In this document: positions 1 to 7,217 of the stretch, in pieces | How positions within the stretch are numbered: the stretch's first letter is position 1 | Layout: the number at the start of each line of letters is the position of its first letter | Assembly: GCF_025362475.1 (NCBI RefSeq) | Contig: NZ_JANYGH010000067.1 | Location: forward strand, 112,151-176,150 | Direction of reading: 5' to 3' | Source of the DNA: Mucilaginibacter sp. | Lineage (GTDB): Bacteria; Bacteroidota; Bacteroidia; Sphingobacteriales; Sphingobacteriaceae | Length of the DNA stretch: 64,000 nucleotides | Program-made: the position numbers and the translations under genes | The notes under the pieces: model-generated | The model's database searches: none | What the model was told of the DNA's origin: nothing | What the model saw: only the letters and a program-made list of their open reading frames with translations

Positions 1-446
1 ATATCAGCCAAACCAATTTCCAGGTTCTCGAAATTACGAACGCCATAAGCAACCGTAACCGCGTCAAAAGCATCATCATCAAAAGGCAGCTTTTCCGAAT
101 CACCAAGTTTCACTTCAAACTTATCACCAAGGCCTCGTTTCTGGATCTTTTGCTCGGCGATATCAAGCATGCCGCGTGAAATATCCACACCAATTATTTT
201 ATTGGGTTTTAACGCTTTCAAGGCTTCAAAGGCAAAGTCGCCTGTGCCTGTGGCTACATCCAGAATTAGTTTTGGTTGATCCTTTTTTAATTCGTTTATC
301 GCCTTTTTACGCCAGATGATATCAATCCCCAACGACATAAAATGGTTCAAAAAATCATATGTTTTTGATATATTGTTAAACATATCCGCCACCTGCTCTT
401 TTTTGGTAGCTTGCTGATTGTTGTACGGAGTTATGGTTTTGCTCAT
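1..446 (-). CDS. ubiE: Demethylmenaquinone methyltransferase (MenG/UbiE), 3' part missing at window edge
   Basis: The reverse strand from the ATG at 446 reads MSKTITPYNN and then the SAM-binding motif I DVATGTGDFAFEAL and the conserved VAYGVRNFEN segment. These identify the UbiE/MenG family, which methylates demethylmenaquinone in the last step of menaquinone synthesis. About 148 residues of a usual ~240 are present; the C-terminus lies left of the window. A TAnnTTTG box at 461-468 (minus strand) lies about 15 bp upstream of the start. The gene is divergent from the oxidoreductase at 660. The family identification is firm; the role as MenG rather than UbiE is inferred because Bacteroidota use menaquinone. 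Confidence 0.93.
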   Translation of the reverse strand, partial: MSKTITPYNNQQATKKEQVADMFNNISKTYDFLNHFMSLGIDIIWRKKAINELKKDQPKLILDVATGTGDFAFEALKALKPNKIIGVDISRGMLDIAEQKIQKRGLGDKFEVKLGDSEKLPFDDDAFDAVTVAYGVRNFENLEIGLAD

Positions 447-460
447 TTTTTTAGTGGTAG

Positions 461-468
461 CAAAGATA
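461..468 (-). promoter_or_regulatory. Candidate -7 box (TATCTTTG) of ubiE/menG
   Basis: Minus-strand TATCTTTG matches the Bacteroidota -7 consensus TAnnTTTG and lies 14 bp upstream of the menG start codon. I see no clear TTTG -33 partner at the usual 17-23 bp spacing. Confidence 0.45.
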
Positions 469-659
469 GTGATTGTATCATGATTGCGTTTATTTGGATG
501 TATTAAGTTGATTGGCTTGTGTAAATGTTAAGTCAATTCCTTAATTTTAAAAGCCAATTCTTTTAAACCAGTTCGTAACCGGTCTCTCCCCAAAATGGAG
601 CGGCCCTATTTTATCGGTTCTCATAAATTAACTAAAGCATATAAGTTTAAGCCTTATCT

Positions 660-2033
660 ATGAAAGAAAAACAAGAATCATCCCGCAGAAGTTTCATTAA
701 AAAACTAACCACTACAACCGCTGCCGTAGCCGTTGGAAGCAACCTGTTCGCTTCCGAAAATACGGTAAAACCATTTGCCATACTCAAAAGGCAATTGGGC
801 TATGAACTGAATGACCAGATCAACATTGCCCTTATTGGCGCAGGCGGTATGGGCAACAGTGATACGGATACAGCCCTTAAAATTCCAGGTGTAAAGCTGG
901 TTGCCGTATGTGATTTATATGACGGCCGCCTTAAAGATGCCAAAGCTAAATGGGGTGCTGATATTTTTACCACCCGCGTTTATAAAGAGATCTTGAATCG
1001 TAAGGATATAGACGCCGTAATTATTGCCACTCCCGACCACTGGCACCAGCAAATTTCTGTTGATGCCATGCACGCCGGTAAACATGTATACTGCGAAAAA
1101 CCAATGGTTCATGCTATTACCGAAGGTCCGGCTGTAATAAAAGCGCAGAAGGAAACAGGTAAAATATTCCAGGTGGGCAGCCAGGGCGTATCATCATTGG
1201 GTAATGAGAAAGCGCATGAACTGTTAAAAAGCGGGGCTATAGGCCAGCTCAATTATGCCGAAGGCTTTTGGGCCCGTCGCGAACCGCTGGAAGTTTGGCA
1301 ATACCCTATCCCGGCCGATGCATCACCGCAAACTGTGGATTGGGAAACCTATATCAGCAACACCAAAAAACGCCCGTTTGATGAGAAACGCTTTTTCCGC
1401 TGGAGAAACTATACCGATTATGGTACGGGTATGGCTGGTGATCTTTTTGTGCACCTGTTCTCCAGTCTGCACTTTATAACGGATTCTGTTGGGCCAAACA
1501 AGATCTATGCATCGGGTGGCTTACGTTTCTGGAACGATGGCCGCGAGGTACCTGATGTATTGCTGGGCACTTTTGATTATGGTAAAACACAGGCCCATCC
1601 AGCCTTTAATCTTTCTTTACGCTGCAACTTTGTTGATGGCACCAGCGGCACTACTTACCTTAAACTGGTAGGCAGCGAAGGCTCGATGGATATAACCTGG
1701 GATAAAGTTACCCTGAAAAGGAACAAGACCTTTGCATCCGACGATCCTTTTTACCTCGATAAACTGAAAAAAGCAGGCGGCAGCTATACCGAGCGCAAAA
1801 GAATGCTGCCACCAGAAGAGATCACCTATGATGCCGATAAGGGCTACATGGGTGGCCCTTATGACCACATGAATAACTTCTTTAACGCCATCAGAAACAA
1901 TGGCAAGGTAACGGAGGATGCCATATTTGGGTACCGTGCCGCTGCTCCTGCCCTGCTATGTAACGATAGCTACTATAACAATAGTCCTATGTTTTGGGAT
2001 CCGGAAAAAATGCAGCTGGCGAAAAAGGGTTAA
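660..2033 (+). CDS. Gfo/Idh/MocA family oxidoreductase, Tat-exported
   Basis: This 457-residue protein begins with a twin-arginine signal (RRSFIKK, residues 9-15, then a short hydrophobic stretch), so it is probably folded with its cofactor and exported. The Rossmann fingerprint GAGGMG is at 60-65 and the family EKP motif at 146-148, followed by the large C-terminal substrate domain. Members oxidise or reduce sugar hydroxyls with NAD(P). It is followed after 44 bp by a DUF1080 (3-keto-glycoside hydrolase family) gene. The pair therefore fits periplasmic oxidation of a glycoside to its 3-keto form and then cleavage. That pathway role is inference; the substrate cannot be read from the sequence. 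Confidence 0.92.
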   Translation: MKEKQESSRRSFIKKLTTTTAAVAVGSNLFASENTVKPFAILKRQLGYELNDQINIALIGAGGMGNSDTDTALKIPGVKLVAVCDLYDGRLKDAKAKWGADIFTTRVYKEILNRKDIDAVIIATPDHWHQQISVDAMHAGKHVYCEKPMVHAITEGPAVIKAQKETGKIFQVGSQGVSSLGNEKAHELLKSGAIGQLNYAEGFWARREPLEVWQYPIPADASPQTVDWETYISNTKKRPFDEKRFFRWRNYTDYGTGMAGDLFVHLFSSLHFITDSVGPNKIYASGGLRFWNDGREVPDVLLGTFDYGKTQAHPAFNLSLRCNFVDGTSGTTYLKLVGSEGSMDITWDKVTLKRNKTFASDDPFYLDKLKKAGGSYTERKRMLPPEEITYDADKGYMGGPYDHMNNFFNAIRNNGKVTEDAIFGYRAAAPALLCNDSYYNNSPMFWDPEKMQLAKKG

Positions 2034-2077
2034 GACGAAAAACTTTATAGTTATTAAGACAAATACATTAGCAAGTT

Positions 2078-2815
2078 ATGAAACAACAACTAAAAAAACT
2101 TGGTTGGGTGATGGCTGCCGCAGCCTTAGTTTGCGTGCAAACATCAGCCATATCGGTAAAAACACCTCCTCATACAAAAAAGTCACATCCTAAAAAAGCC
2201 GACTGGGTAAAACTATTTGATGGTAAAACATTAAATGGCTGGCATGGCTTTAATAAAAAAGGCGAAGTAAAAAACTGGACCATAGTTGATGGCGCCCTGG
2301 TATGCTTAGGTGCAGCCGCAGGCGATACCGGGGGCGATATTGTTACCGATAAAGCCTACACTAATTTTGAACTGGAGTGGGAATGGAAAATTGATAAAGG
2401 CAGCAACAGCGGTGTGCTTTATCATGTTATTGAAGACCCCAAATACCATGCTACCTATGATACCGGCCCCGAATACCAGATTATAGATGATGAAGGCTGG
2501 CCAGACAAACTGGAAGAATGGCAAAAAACCGGCTGCGATTACGCCATGCACCTGCCCAACACACTTAAAAAAGTAGAGCCAATTGGTAAATGGAACATCA
2601 GCAAAATTGTATTCAATAATGGCCATGTAGAGCATTGGCTTAACGGATCAAAAATAGTTTCGTTTGAGGCATGGACTGATGATTGGACCAAGAAAAAAAC
2701 CGAAGGTAAATGGAAAGATTACCCCGATTACGGCACAGCTAAAACCGGCCTAATTGCCCTGCAGGATCATGGGCATAAAGCTTATTTTAGAAATGTAAGG
2801 ATTAAGGAGTTGTAG
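2078..2815 (+). CDS. DUF1080 (3-keto-disaccharide hydrolase family) protein
   Basis: The 245-residue product has an N-terminal signal sequence (hydrophobic core about residues 10-25). A single DUF1080/PF06439 jelly-roll domain follows, recognisable from WVKLFDGKTLNGWHGF, SNSGVLYHV, GPEYQIIDDEG, GKWNISKIVFNNGHVEHWLNG and the C-terminal GLIALQDHGHKAYFRNVRIKEL region. Characterised relatives hydrolyse 3-keto-glycosides. It is probably co-transcribed with the preceding Gfo/Idh/MocA oxidoreductase, 44 bp upstream, giving an oxidise-then-cleave pair in the periplasm. The family call is firm; activity on any given sugar is not shown. Confidence 0.92.
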   Translation: MKQQLKKLGWVMAAAALVCVQTSAISVKTPPHTKKSHPKKADWVKLFDGKTLNGWHGFNKKGEVKNWTIVDGALVCLGAAAGDTGGDIVTDKAYTNFELEWEWKIDKGSNSGVLYHVIEDPKYHATYDTGPEYQIIDDEGWPDKLEEWQKTGCDYAMHLPNTLKKVEPIGKWNISKIVFNNGHVEHWLNGSKIVSFEAWTDDWTKKKTEGKWKDYPDYGTAKTGLIALQDHGHKAYFRNVRIKEL

Positions 2816-2835
2816 CACGACTTAGGGATTTTACA

Positions 2836-2896
2836 AGATTAACAGGATTTGACGTCACGCCCGGCTATCGGTAGACAATACAAATCCTGTTAATCT
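2836..2896. repeat. 16-bp perfect inverted repeat between convergent genes
   Basis: The arm AGATTAACAGGATTTG (2836-2851) is repeated inverted at 2881-2896 with a 29-bp loop. It sits between the stop codons of the DUF1080 gene (+) and the VOC gene (-). There is no long T run, so it could be a bidirectional terminator or a dispersed intergenic repeat. Confidence 0.6.
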
Positions 2897-2918
2897 ATTT
2901 TAATCCTCAAAAGCATGT

Positions 2919-3407
2919 TTATTTAGCCAATGCCAAAAGCCCTTCAATATCCAACCTTTTGGTAAACATCGTCATGTCACCATGATCATCCTTTGGCCAA
3001 AGCTCTTTTGATCTGTCCCAGTAAAGTTCAACACCGTTTTGATCCGGGTCGTTTAAATAAATAGCTTCCGATACCCCGTGGTCTGATGCTCCTGTGATGG
3101 TGTATTTGGCATCAATAAGTCTTTGCAGTATTACTGCCAGATCCTTTCGTTCGGGATATACAATAGCAGTATGGTAAAGGCCGGGCGCATACGCTGGCGC
3201 TGGTGAAGCTCCTTTACTATGCCAGGTATTTAAACCTATATGATGGTGATACCCACCGGCAGATATAAACGCAGCCTGATCGCCATACATCATCATTTTA
3301 TCAAAGCCCAGTAAACCGCAATAAAAATCAAGTGATTTTTGCAAATCACTAACCTTTAAATGTACATGACCTATGCGGGTTTGGGCGGGTATTTTATATT
3401 CATTCAT
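2919..3407 (-). CDS. VOC family (glyoxalase/extradiol dioxygenase-like) protein
   Basis: The 162 residues contain RIGHVHLKVSDLQKSLDFYC at the N-terminus, GGYHHHIGLNTWHSKG in the middle and AIYLNDPDQNGVELYWDR near the end. This is the layout of the vicinal oxygen chelate fold, with candidate metal ligands His14/16, a central His and the Glu of GVELYW. It most resembles CatE-like catechol 2,3-dioxygenase/glyoxalase annotations. The substrate is unknown. It is transcribed alone, convergent with DUF1080, with a -7 box at 3428-3435. Confidence 0.88.
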   Translation of the reverse strand: MNEYKIPAQTRIGHVHLKVSDLQKSLDFYCGLLGFDKMMMYGDQAAFISAGGYHHHIGLNTWHSKGASPAPAYAPGLYHTAIVYPERKDLAVILQRLIDAKYTITGASDHGVSEAIYLNDPDQNGVELYWDRSKELWPKDDHGDMTMFTKRLDIEGLLALAK

Positions 3408-3427
3408 TATATTACATGTTTAAACAT

Positions 3428-3435
3428 CAAATTTA
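3428..3435 (-). promoter_or_regulatory. Candidate -7 box (TAAATTTG) of the VOC gene
   Basis: Minus-strand TAAATTTG fits TAnnTTTG and lies 20 bp upstream of the VOC start codon. A -33 partner is not evident. Confidence 0.4.
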
Positions 3436-3543
3436 ACTATAATTGCATTTATATTTGTTTATCTATTGTAAAACAAGCAGTAGCAAATATATGGTTCAAA
3501 GCTGATCACATTTATCGGTCATCAGCGCACCAGTAAAAAATAT

Positions 3544-3551
3544 TACCTTTG
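3544..3551 (+). promoter_or_regulatory. Candidate -7 box (TACCTTTG) directly before engB
   Basis: TACCTTTG fits TAnnTTTG and ends only 4 bp before the engB ATG at 3556. If used, the transcript would be leaderless or nearly so. No TTTG is visible at the usual -33 distance. Confidence 0.45.
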
Positions 3552-3555
3552 CAGC

Positions 3556-4179
3556 ATGATTGTTAAAACGGCCGAATTTATTTGCAGCAATACCCAGATT
3601 TCCAAACTTCCGCCGCCTGTTAAGGCGGAGTACGCGTTTATCGGGCGCTCAAATGTGGGCAAATCGTCCCTTATCAATATGCTAACGCAAAAAAAGGGAT
3701 TAGCAAAAACGTCACAAACACCCGGTAAAACCCAGCTTATCAACCATTTTTTTGTTAACGAAAGCTGGTATATTGTTGATTTACCTGGTTATGGTTATGC
3801 CCGGGCATCCAAAACAAATAAGGCCAACTGGAACAAATTTATCCATAATTACCTTGATAAACGCGAAAGCCTGCAATGTGTAATGGTGCTGATTGATAGC
3901 CGCCTTGAACCGCAAAAGATAGATATTGAATTTTGTAACTGGCTGGGCGAAAAAGGCTTGTCGTTTGTACTGGTATTCACCAAGGCCGATAAACAATCCA
4001 GCGTAAAAACCGACCAAAATATCGCGAAGTTCAAAAAAACTTTAACGGAGACCTTTGAGGAGTTTCCGCAATATTTTGTAACATCTGCCGAATTGCAGGT
4101 AGGCCGTGATGAAATTTTAGGTTTTATAGATAACATAAATAGAAGTTTTGTGATACCACATTTTGAACCAAGAGATTAA
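3556..4179 (+). CDS. engB: Ribosome biogenesis GTPase EngB (YsxC/YihA)
   Basis: This 207-residue TRAFAC-class GTPase carries GRSNVGKS (G1, 30-37), DLPGYG (G3, 75-80), TKAD (G4, 140-143) and TSA (G5, 174-176). The length is that of EngB proteins, which help assemble the 50S ribosomal subunit and are usually essential. The ATG at 3556 is preceded closely by a -7 box, which supports this start over any upstream codon. It stands alone, 148 bp from the divergent VOC gene and before a palindromic repeat element. Confidence 0.95.
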   Translation: MIVKTAEFICSNTQISKLPPPVKAEYAFIGRSNVGKSSLINMLTQKKGLAKTSQTPGKTQLINHFFVNESWYIVDLPGYGYARASKTNKANWNKFIHNYLDKRESLQCVMVLIDSRLEPQKIDIEFCNWLGEKGLSFVLVFTKADKQSSVKTDQNIAKFKKTLTETFEEFPQYFVTSAELQVGRDEILGFIDNINRSFVIPHFEPRD

Positions 4180-4265
4180 TATGATGGTATCATTATGTTA
4201 CCATAATTAACAATTCCCCTCTTGAGAGCTACTGTGAGTACGCAAATTTTTAATAAAAGAAAATT

Positions 4266-4412
4266 GTCATTTCCGATAGAGTACTGGGGGGGGGGGAATG
4301 GACAGGAGCGAAAGAGAAATAATCTCTTGAGCGTAGCGAAAAATCTTATGCGTTGTGCTAACGGACTTTGCATATTGTACAAGATTTCTCCTCGTACCTC
4401 GTTCGAAATGAC
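4266..4412. repeat. Palindromic intergenic element, copy 1 (degenerate)
   Basis: The element starts with GTCATTTCCGATAGAG (one inserted C in the terminal arm) and ends with TTCGAAATGAC. The inner segment AAGATTTCTCCTCGTACCTC and flanking TTTTTAATACAAGAGGA are shared with the copy at 8967-9086. It carries a run of 11 G (4286-4296). It fills most of the gap between engB and the prenyltransferase gene and contains no credible gene. Confidence 0.75.
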
Positions 4413-4449
4413 AACGTGTTTTTAATACAAGAGGACCATTTTATATAAC

Positions 4450-5304
4450 ATGAAAAAATACCTTTCATTAGTAACCTTTACGCATACCATATTTGCCATG
4501 CCGTTTGCATTCATCGGCTTCTTTTTGGCAGTTACCACTACTAACCATACGTTTGACTGGCGCAAGCTGGTTTTAATGGTGCTATGCATGATCTTTGCCC
4601 GCAACTCGGCCATGGCGTTTAACCGTTACCTGGATAGGGACATTGACGCCCAAAACCCGCGTACCAAACAACGCGATATTCCATCTGGCAGGATCAGCGC
4701 ACCCGCAGCTTTAACTTTTACATTAATTAACTGCGGGCTATTTATTGCAGCTACGTTTTTCATTAACCCTTTATGCTTTTACCTATCGCCAATTGCCTTA
4801 TTTGTGGTAATGGGCTATAGCGCAACCAAGCGCTTCACCGCACTATGCCATTTGGTTTTAGGTTTAGGTTTATCCCTGGCCCCTATCGGCGCATACCTTG
4901 TGGTTACGGGAGCATTTGCCCTGACACCTGTATTTTTTTCCCTTTCTGTTTTATGCTGGGTGAGCGGGTTTGATATTATTTACGCCCTGCAGGATGAGGA
5001 TTTCGACCGTAGCCAAAATTTGCATTCAATCCCTGCATATTTGGGTAAGGTTAATGCGTTAAGATTATCAACCTTTTTACATGTGCTGTCGGCGTTATTT
5101 ATTGTAATGCCCGTATTTTTCACCCATGTGGGTATCCTTTATTACGTAGGAATCGCCTTTTTCTGTGCGATGCTTATTTATCAACACCTGCTGGTTAAGC
5201 CTAACGATTTAAGCCGCGTAAACTTTGCCTTCATGACCACTAATGGAATTGCCAGCGTAGTGTTTGCTGTATTATTTCTTTTAGACAGGATATGGACACA
5301 CTAA
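4450..5304 (+). CDS. ubiA: UbiA-family polyprenyltransferase (4-hydroxybenzoate type)
   Basis: The 284-residue integral membrane protein has about eight hydrophobic segments. The two aspartate-rich sites of UbiA prenyltransferases are present: NRYLDRDID (N58, D62, D66) and DIIYALQDEDFDR. Such enzymes attach a polyprenyl chain to an aromatic quinone precursor. In a menaquinone-using bacterium the true substrate may be a futalosine-pathway or other quinone intermediate (MqnP-like) rather than 4-hydroxybenzoate; the sequence alone does not decide. Its 3' end overlaps the next gene by 13 bp, which suggests translational coupling to a Crp/Fnr regulator. Confidence 0.9.
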   Translation: MKKYLSLVTFTHTIFAMPFAFIGFFLAVTTTNHTFDWRKLVLMVLCMIFARNSAMAFNRYLDRDIDAQNPRTKQRDIPSGRISAPAALTFTLINCGLFIAATFFINPLCFYLSPIALFVVMGYSATKRFTALCHLVLGLGLSLAPIGAYLVVTGAFALTPVFFSLSVLCWVSGFDIIYALQDEDFDRSQNLHSIPAYLGKVNALRLSTFLHVLSALFIVMPVFFTHVGILYYVGIAFFCAMLIYQHLLVKPNDLSRVNFAFMTTNGIASVVFAVLFLLDRIWTH

Positions 5305-5897
5305 CCGCCATCAATAAATTCAGGGAACATGTAGAATTATATGTTCCGATGAATGATGCGGAATGGCAAATCTTGTCGCCTTTATTGGAAGTTAGTCACC
5401 TTAAAAAAAAGAAAAACTTTGCCGAACCAGGCAAAGTTTGCACCCAGATAGGGCTGATTGTAAAAGGCTCTGTACGCTATTTTAATGTGAAGGATGGTGA
5501 AGAGATAACCGGCTACTTTAGCTTTGAAAACGAATTACTTAGCTCATATAAAAGTTTTTTAACCGGCGCCCCTGGTTTAAATTACATACAGGCATTGGAG
5601 GATACGCAGATAGTTGCCCTTAACTATAAAGCCATGCAGCAGGCCTACGCCCATGAACTCATCGGCCATAAAATGGAACGCTTTGGCAGATTGGTAGCCG
5701 AGCATTATCTTATTTGTTATGAAGACCGGGTAACGTCCTTTTTAACCCAAACTCCCGAAGAACGTTATAACAAGCTGTTAGAAACAGGCGGCGAAGTATT
5801 GCAGCGCATCCCACAGCATTACATTGCCAATTTTTTAGGCATCACCCCTGTTTCACTGTCGCGGATCAGGAGAAGGATTATGAAAATAAGCGCCTGA
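5292..5897 (+). CDS. Crp/Fnr family transcriptional regulator
   Basis: The 201-residue product has an N-terminal cyclic-nucleotide-binding-like beta-roll (about 25-140) and a C-terminal helix-turn-helix seen as IPQHYIANFLGITPVSLSRI near residues 173-192. No cysteine cluster for an Fnr iron-sulfur centre is present, and the cNMP phosphate-binding signature is not obvious, so the ligand is unknown. It overlaps the prenyltransferase gene by 13 bp. The SDR gene 200 bp downstream is a possible target, but only by position. Confidence 0.9.
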   Translation: MDTLTAINKFREHVELYVPMNDAEWQILSPLLEVSHLKKKKNFAEPGKVCTQIGLIVKGSVRYFNVKDGEEITGYFSFENELLSSYKSFLTGAPGLNYIQALEDTQIVALNYKAMQQAYAHELIGHKMERFGRLVAEHYLICYEDRVTSFLTQTPEERYNKLLETGGEVLQRIPQHYIANFLGITPVSLSRIRRRIMKISA

Positions 5898-6044
5898 TAA
5901 GCTGAAAGCCAAAGGCGTAAAGGTGAAAGCCGAACCCTGAATCCCAACCGCTAAAAAACAAATCCTAAACTCTAAATCGGGCATTTCAATCCCAAATTGA
6001 ACCAGCCGATTCTTAAATCCATTTTTCTTATCTTTTGTTAACGT

Positions 6045-6072
6045 TTTGACTTTCAACGATGCCCTACATTTG
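6045..6072 (+). promoter_or_regulatory. Candidate promoter of the SDR gene
   Basis: The -7 element TACATTTG is at 6065-6072 and an upstream TTTG at 6045-6048, a 16-bp spacer that is slightly short for Bacteroidota. The start codon is at 6096. Confidence 0.45.
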
Positions 6073-6095
6073 TTGTAACAAAAACGAAAAAGATT

Positions 6096-7028
6096 ATGCA
6101 CACTATATTAGGAGCCGGTGGCGCCGTAGCAAATGCCCTCACCCGCGAATTGATGAACACAAACGAAACTATCCGTTTGGTTAGCCGCAAACCTGTAAAA
6201 ATTACGGGCAAAAACATAACCTGGCAAAAAGCAGATCTGCTGAATTACGATGAAGTTTTAGCTGCAGCCCAAGGATCAACCGTAATTTACCTTGTTGCCG
6301 GCCTGGTTTACGATAAAGATATCTGGAAGGCACAATGGCCGGTCGTGATGCAAAACGTAATAAATGCTACCAAAGCAACAGGCGCACGATTGATATTTTT
6401 TGATAATGTTTACATGTATGGCCTGGTTAACGGGCCAATGAAAGAGGATACTCCTTATCACCCCAACAGCGCAAAAGGAGAAACCCGCGCAGGGATCGCC
6501 ACCATGCTGATGGATGAAGTAAAAGCCGGCAACATCCGCGCTAGTATTGCCCGTGCGCCCGATTTTTATGGCACCGACTCCTTAAACAGTTTTGTTGATA
6601 TGATGGTACTTACCAAAAACGCAGCAAAGCAAACAGCCCAATGGATAGGCGACCCGGAAAAGAAACACAATTTTATCTACATTCCCGATGCTGGCAAAGC
6701 CATGTTCCTGCTTGGGCAAAACCCGGATAGTGATAACCAAATATGGCACCTGCCTACCGCCCCGGCCATTACAGGCAAACAGTTTATAGATATTGCAGCC
6801 AGGGTTTACCAGGTTAAACCTAAGTTTATGCGTGTCAGCAAATTCATGTTATGGCTTATAGGCTTGTTTCAAAAAGTGGTAATGGGAACCGTTGAAATGT
6901 ATTACCAATATAATCACGACTATATTTTTGATAGCAGCAAATTTGAAAAGGCATTTAACTTTAAGCCTACAAGCTATGAGGATGGATTAAGGGAGTTATC
7001 CCAAACATTGTATAAAGCCAAAGCATAA
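6096..7028 (+). CDS. NAD-dependent epimerase/dehydratase-like protein (atypical SDR)
   Basis: The 310-residue protein starts with a Rossmann fingerprint ILGAGGAVANALTREL (GxGGxxxN variant) and has the extended-SDR segment FFDNVYMYG. Where an extended SDR normally has the catalytic YxxxK it reads KGETRAGIA, so the tyrosine appears to be missing. It may therefore be an NmrA-like or atypical SDR with a binding or redox-sensing role, or act on a substrate that needs no tyrosine. It is a single gene followed by a good hairpin terminator. Confidence 0.82.
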   Translation: MHTILGAGGAVANALTRELMNTNETIRLVSRKPVKITGKNITWQKADLLNYDEVLAAAQGSTVIYLVAGLVYDKDIWKAQWPVVMQNVINATKATGARLIFFDNVYMYGLVNGPMKEDTPYHPNSAKGETRAGIATMLMDEVKAGNIRASIARAPDFYGTDSLNSFVDMMVLTKNAAKQTAQWIGDPEKKHNFIYIPDAGKAMFLLGQNPDSDNQIWHLPTAPAITGKQFIDIAARVYQVKPKFMRVSKFMLWLIGLFQKVVMGTVEMYYQYNHDYIFDSSKFEKAFNFKPTSYEDGLRELSQTLYKAKA

Positions 7029-7049
7029 AAGACGGCGAGTTACCGGGTC

Positions 7050-7095
7050 GGTAAAAACCGGGAGTTGCTTTTCAATTTCCGGTTTTTACGTTTTT
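7050..7095 (+). terminator. Rho-independent terminator after the SDR gene
   Basis: The perfect 11-bp stem GTAAAAACCGG (7051-7061) / CCGGTTTTTAC (7079-7089) has a 17-nt loop and a T-rich tail GTTTTTG. It lies 22 bp after the SDR stop codon. Confidence 0.7.
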
Positions 7096-7217
7096 GACTT
7101 CTTATGTAAGATATGCGATTTAGTTAAATTTAGGACCAGATACTTTTGACTTTCCGACCAAAAAAACTTCGGTACTAATCTGCATATTTGCACATCTATA
7201 ATTTGAACATCAAAGCA

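Noticed and set aside
4222..4425. Plus-strand 67-codon ORF between engB and the prenyltransferase gene
   Set aside because: It runs through a palindromic repeat element and a G homopolymer, and the translation has no protein-like pattern.
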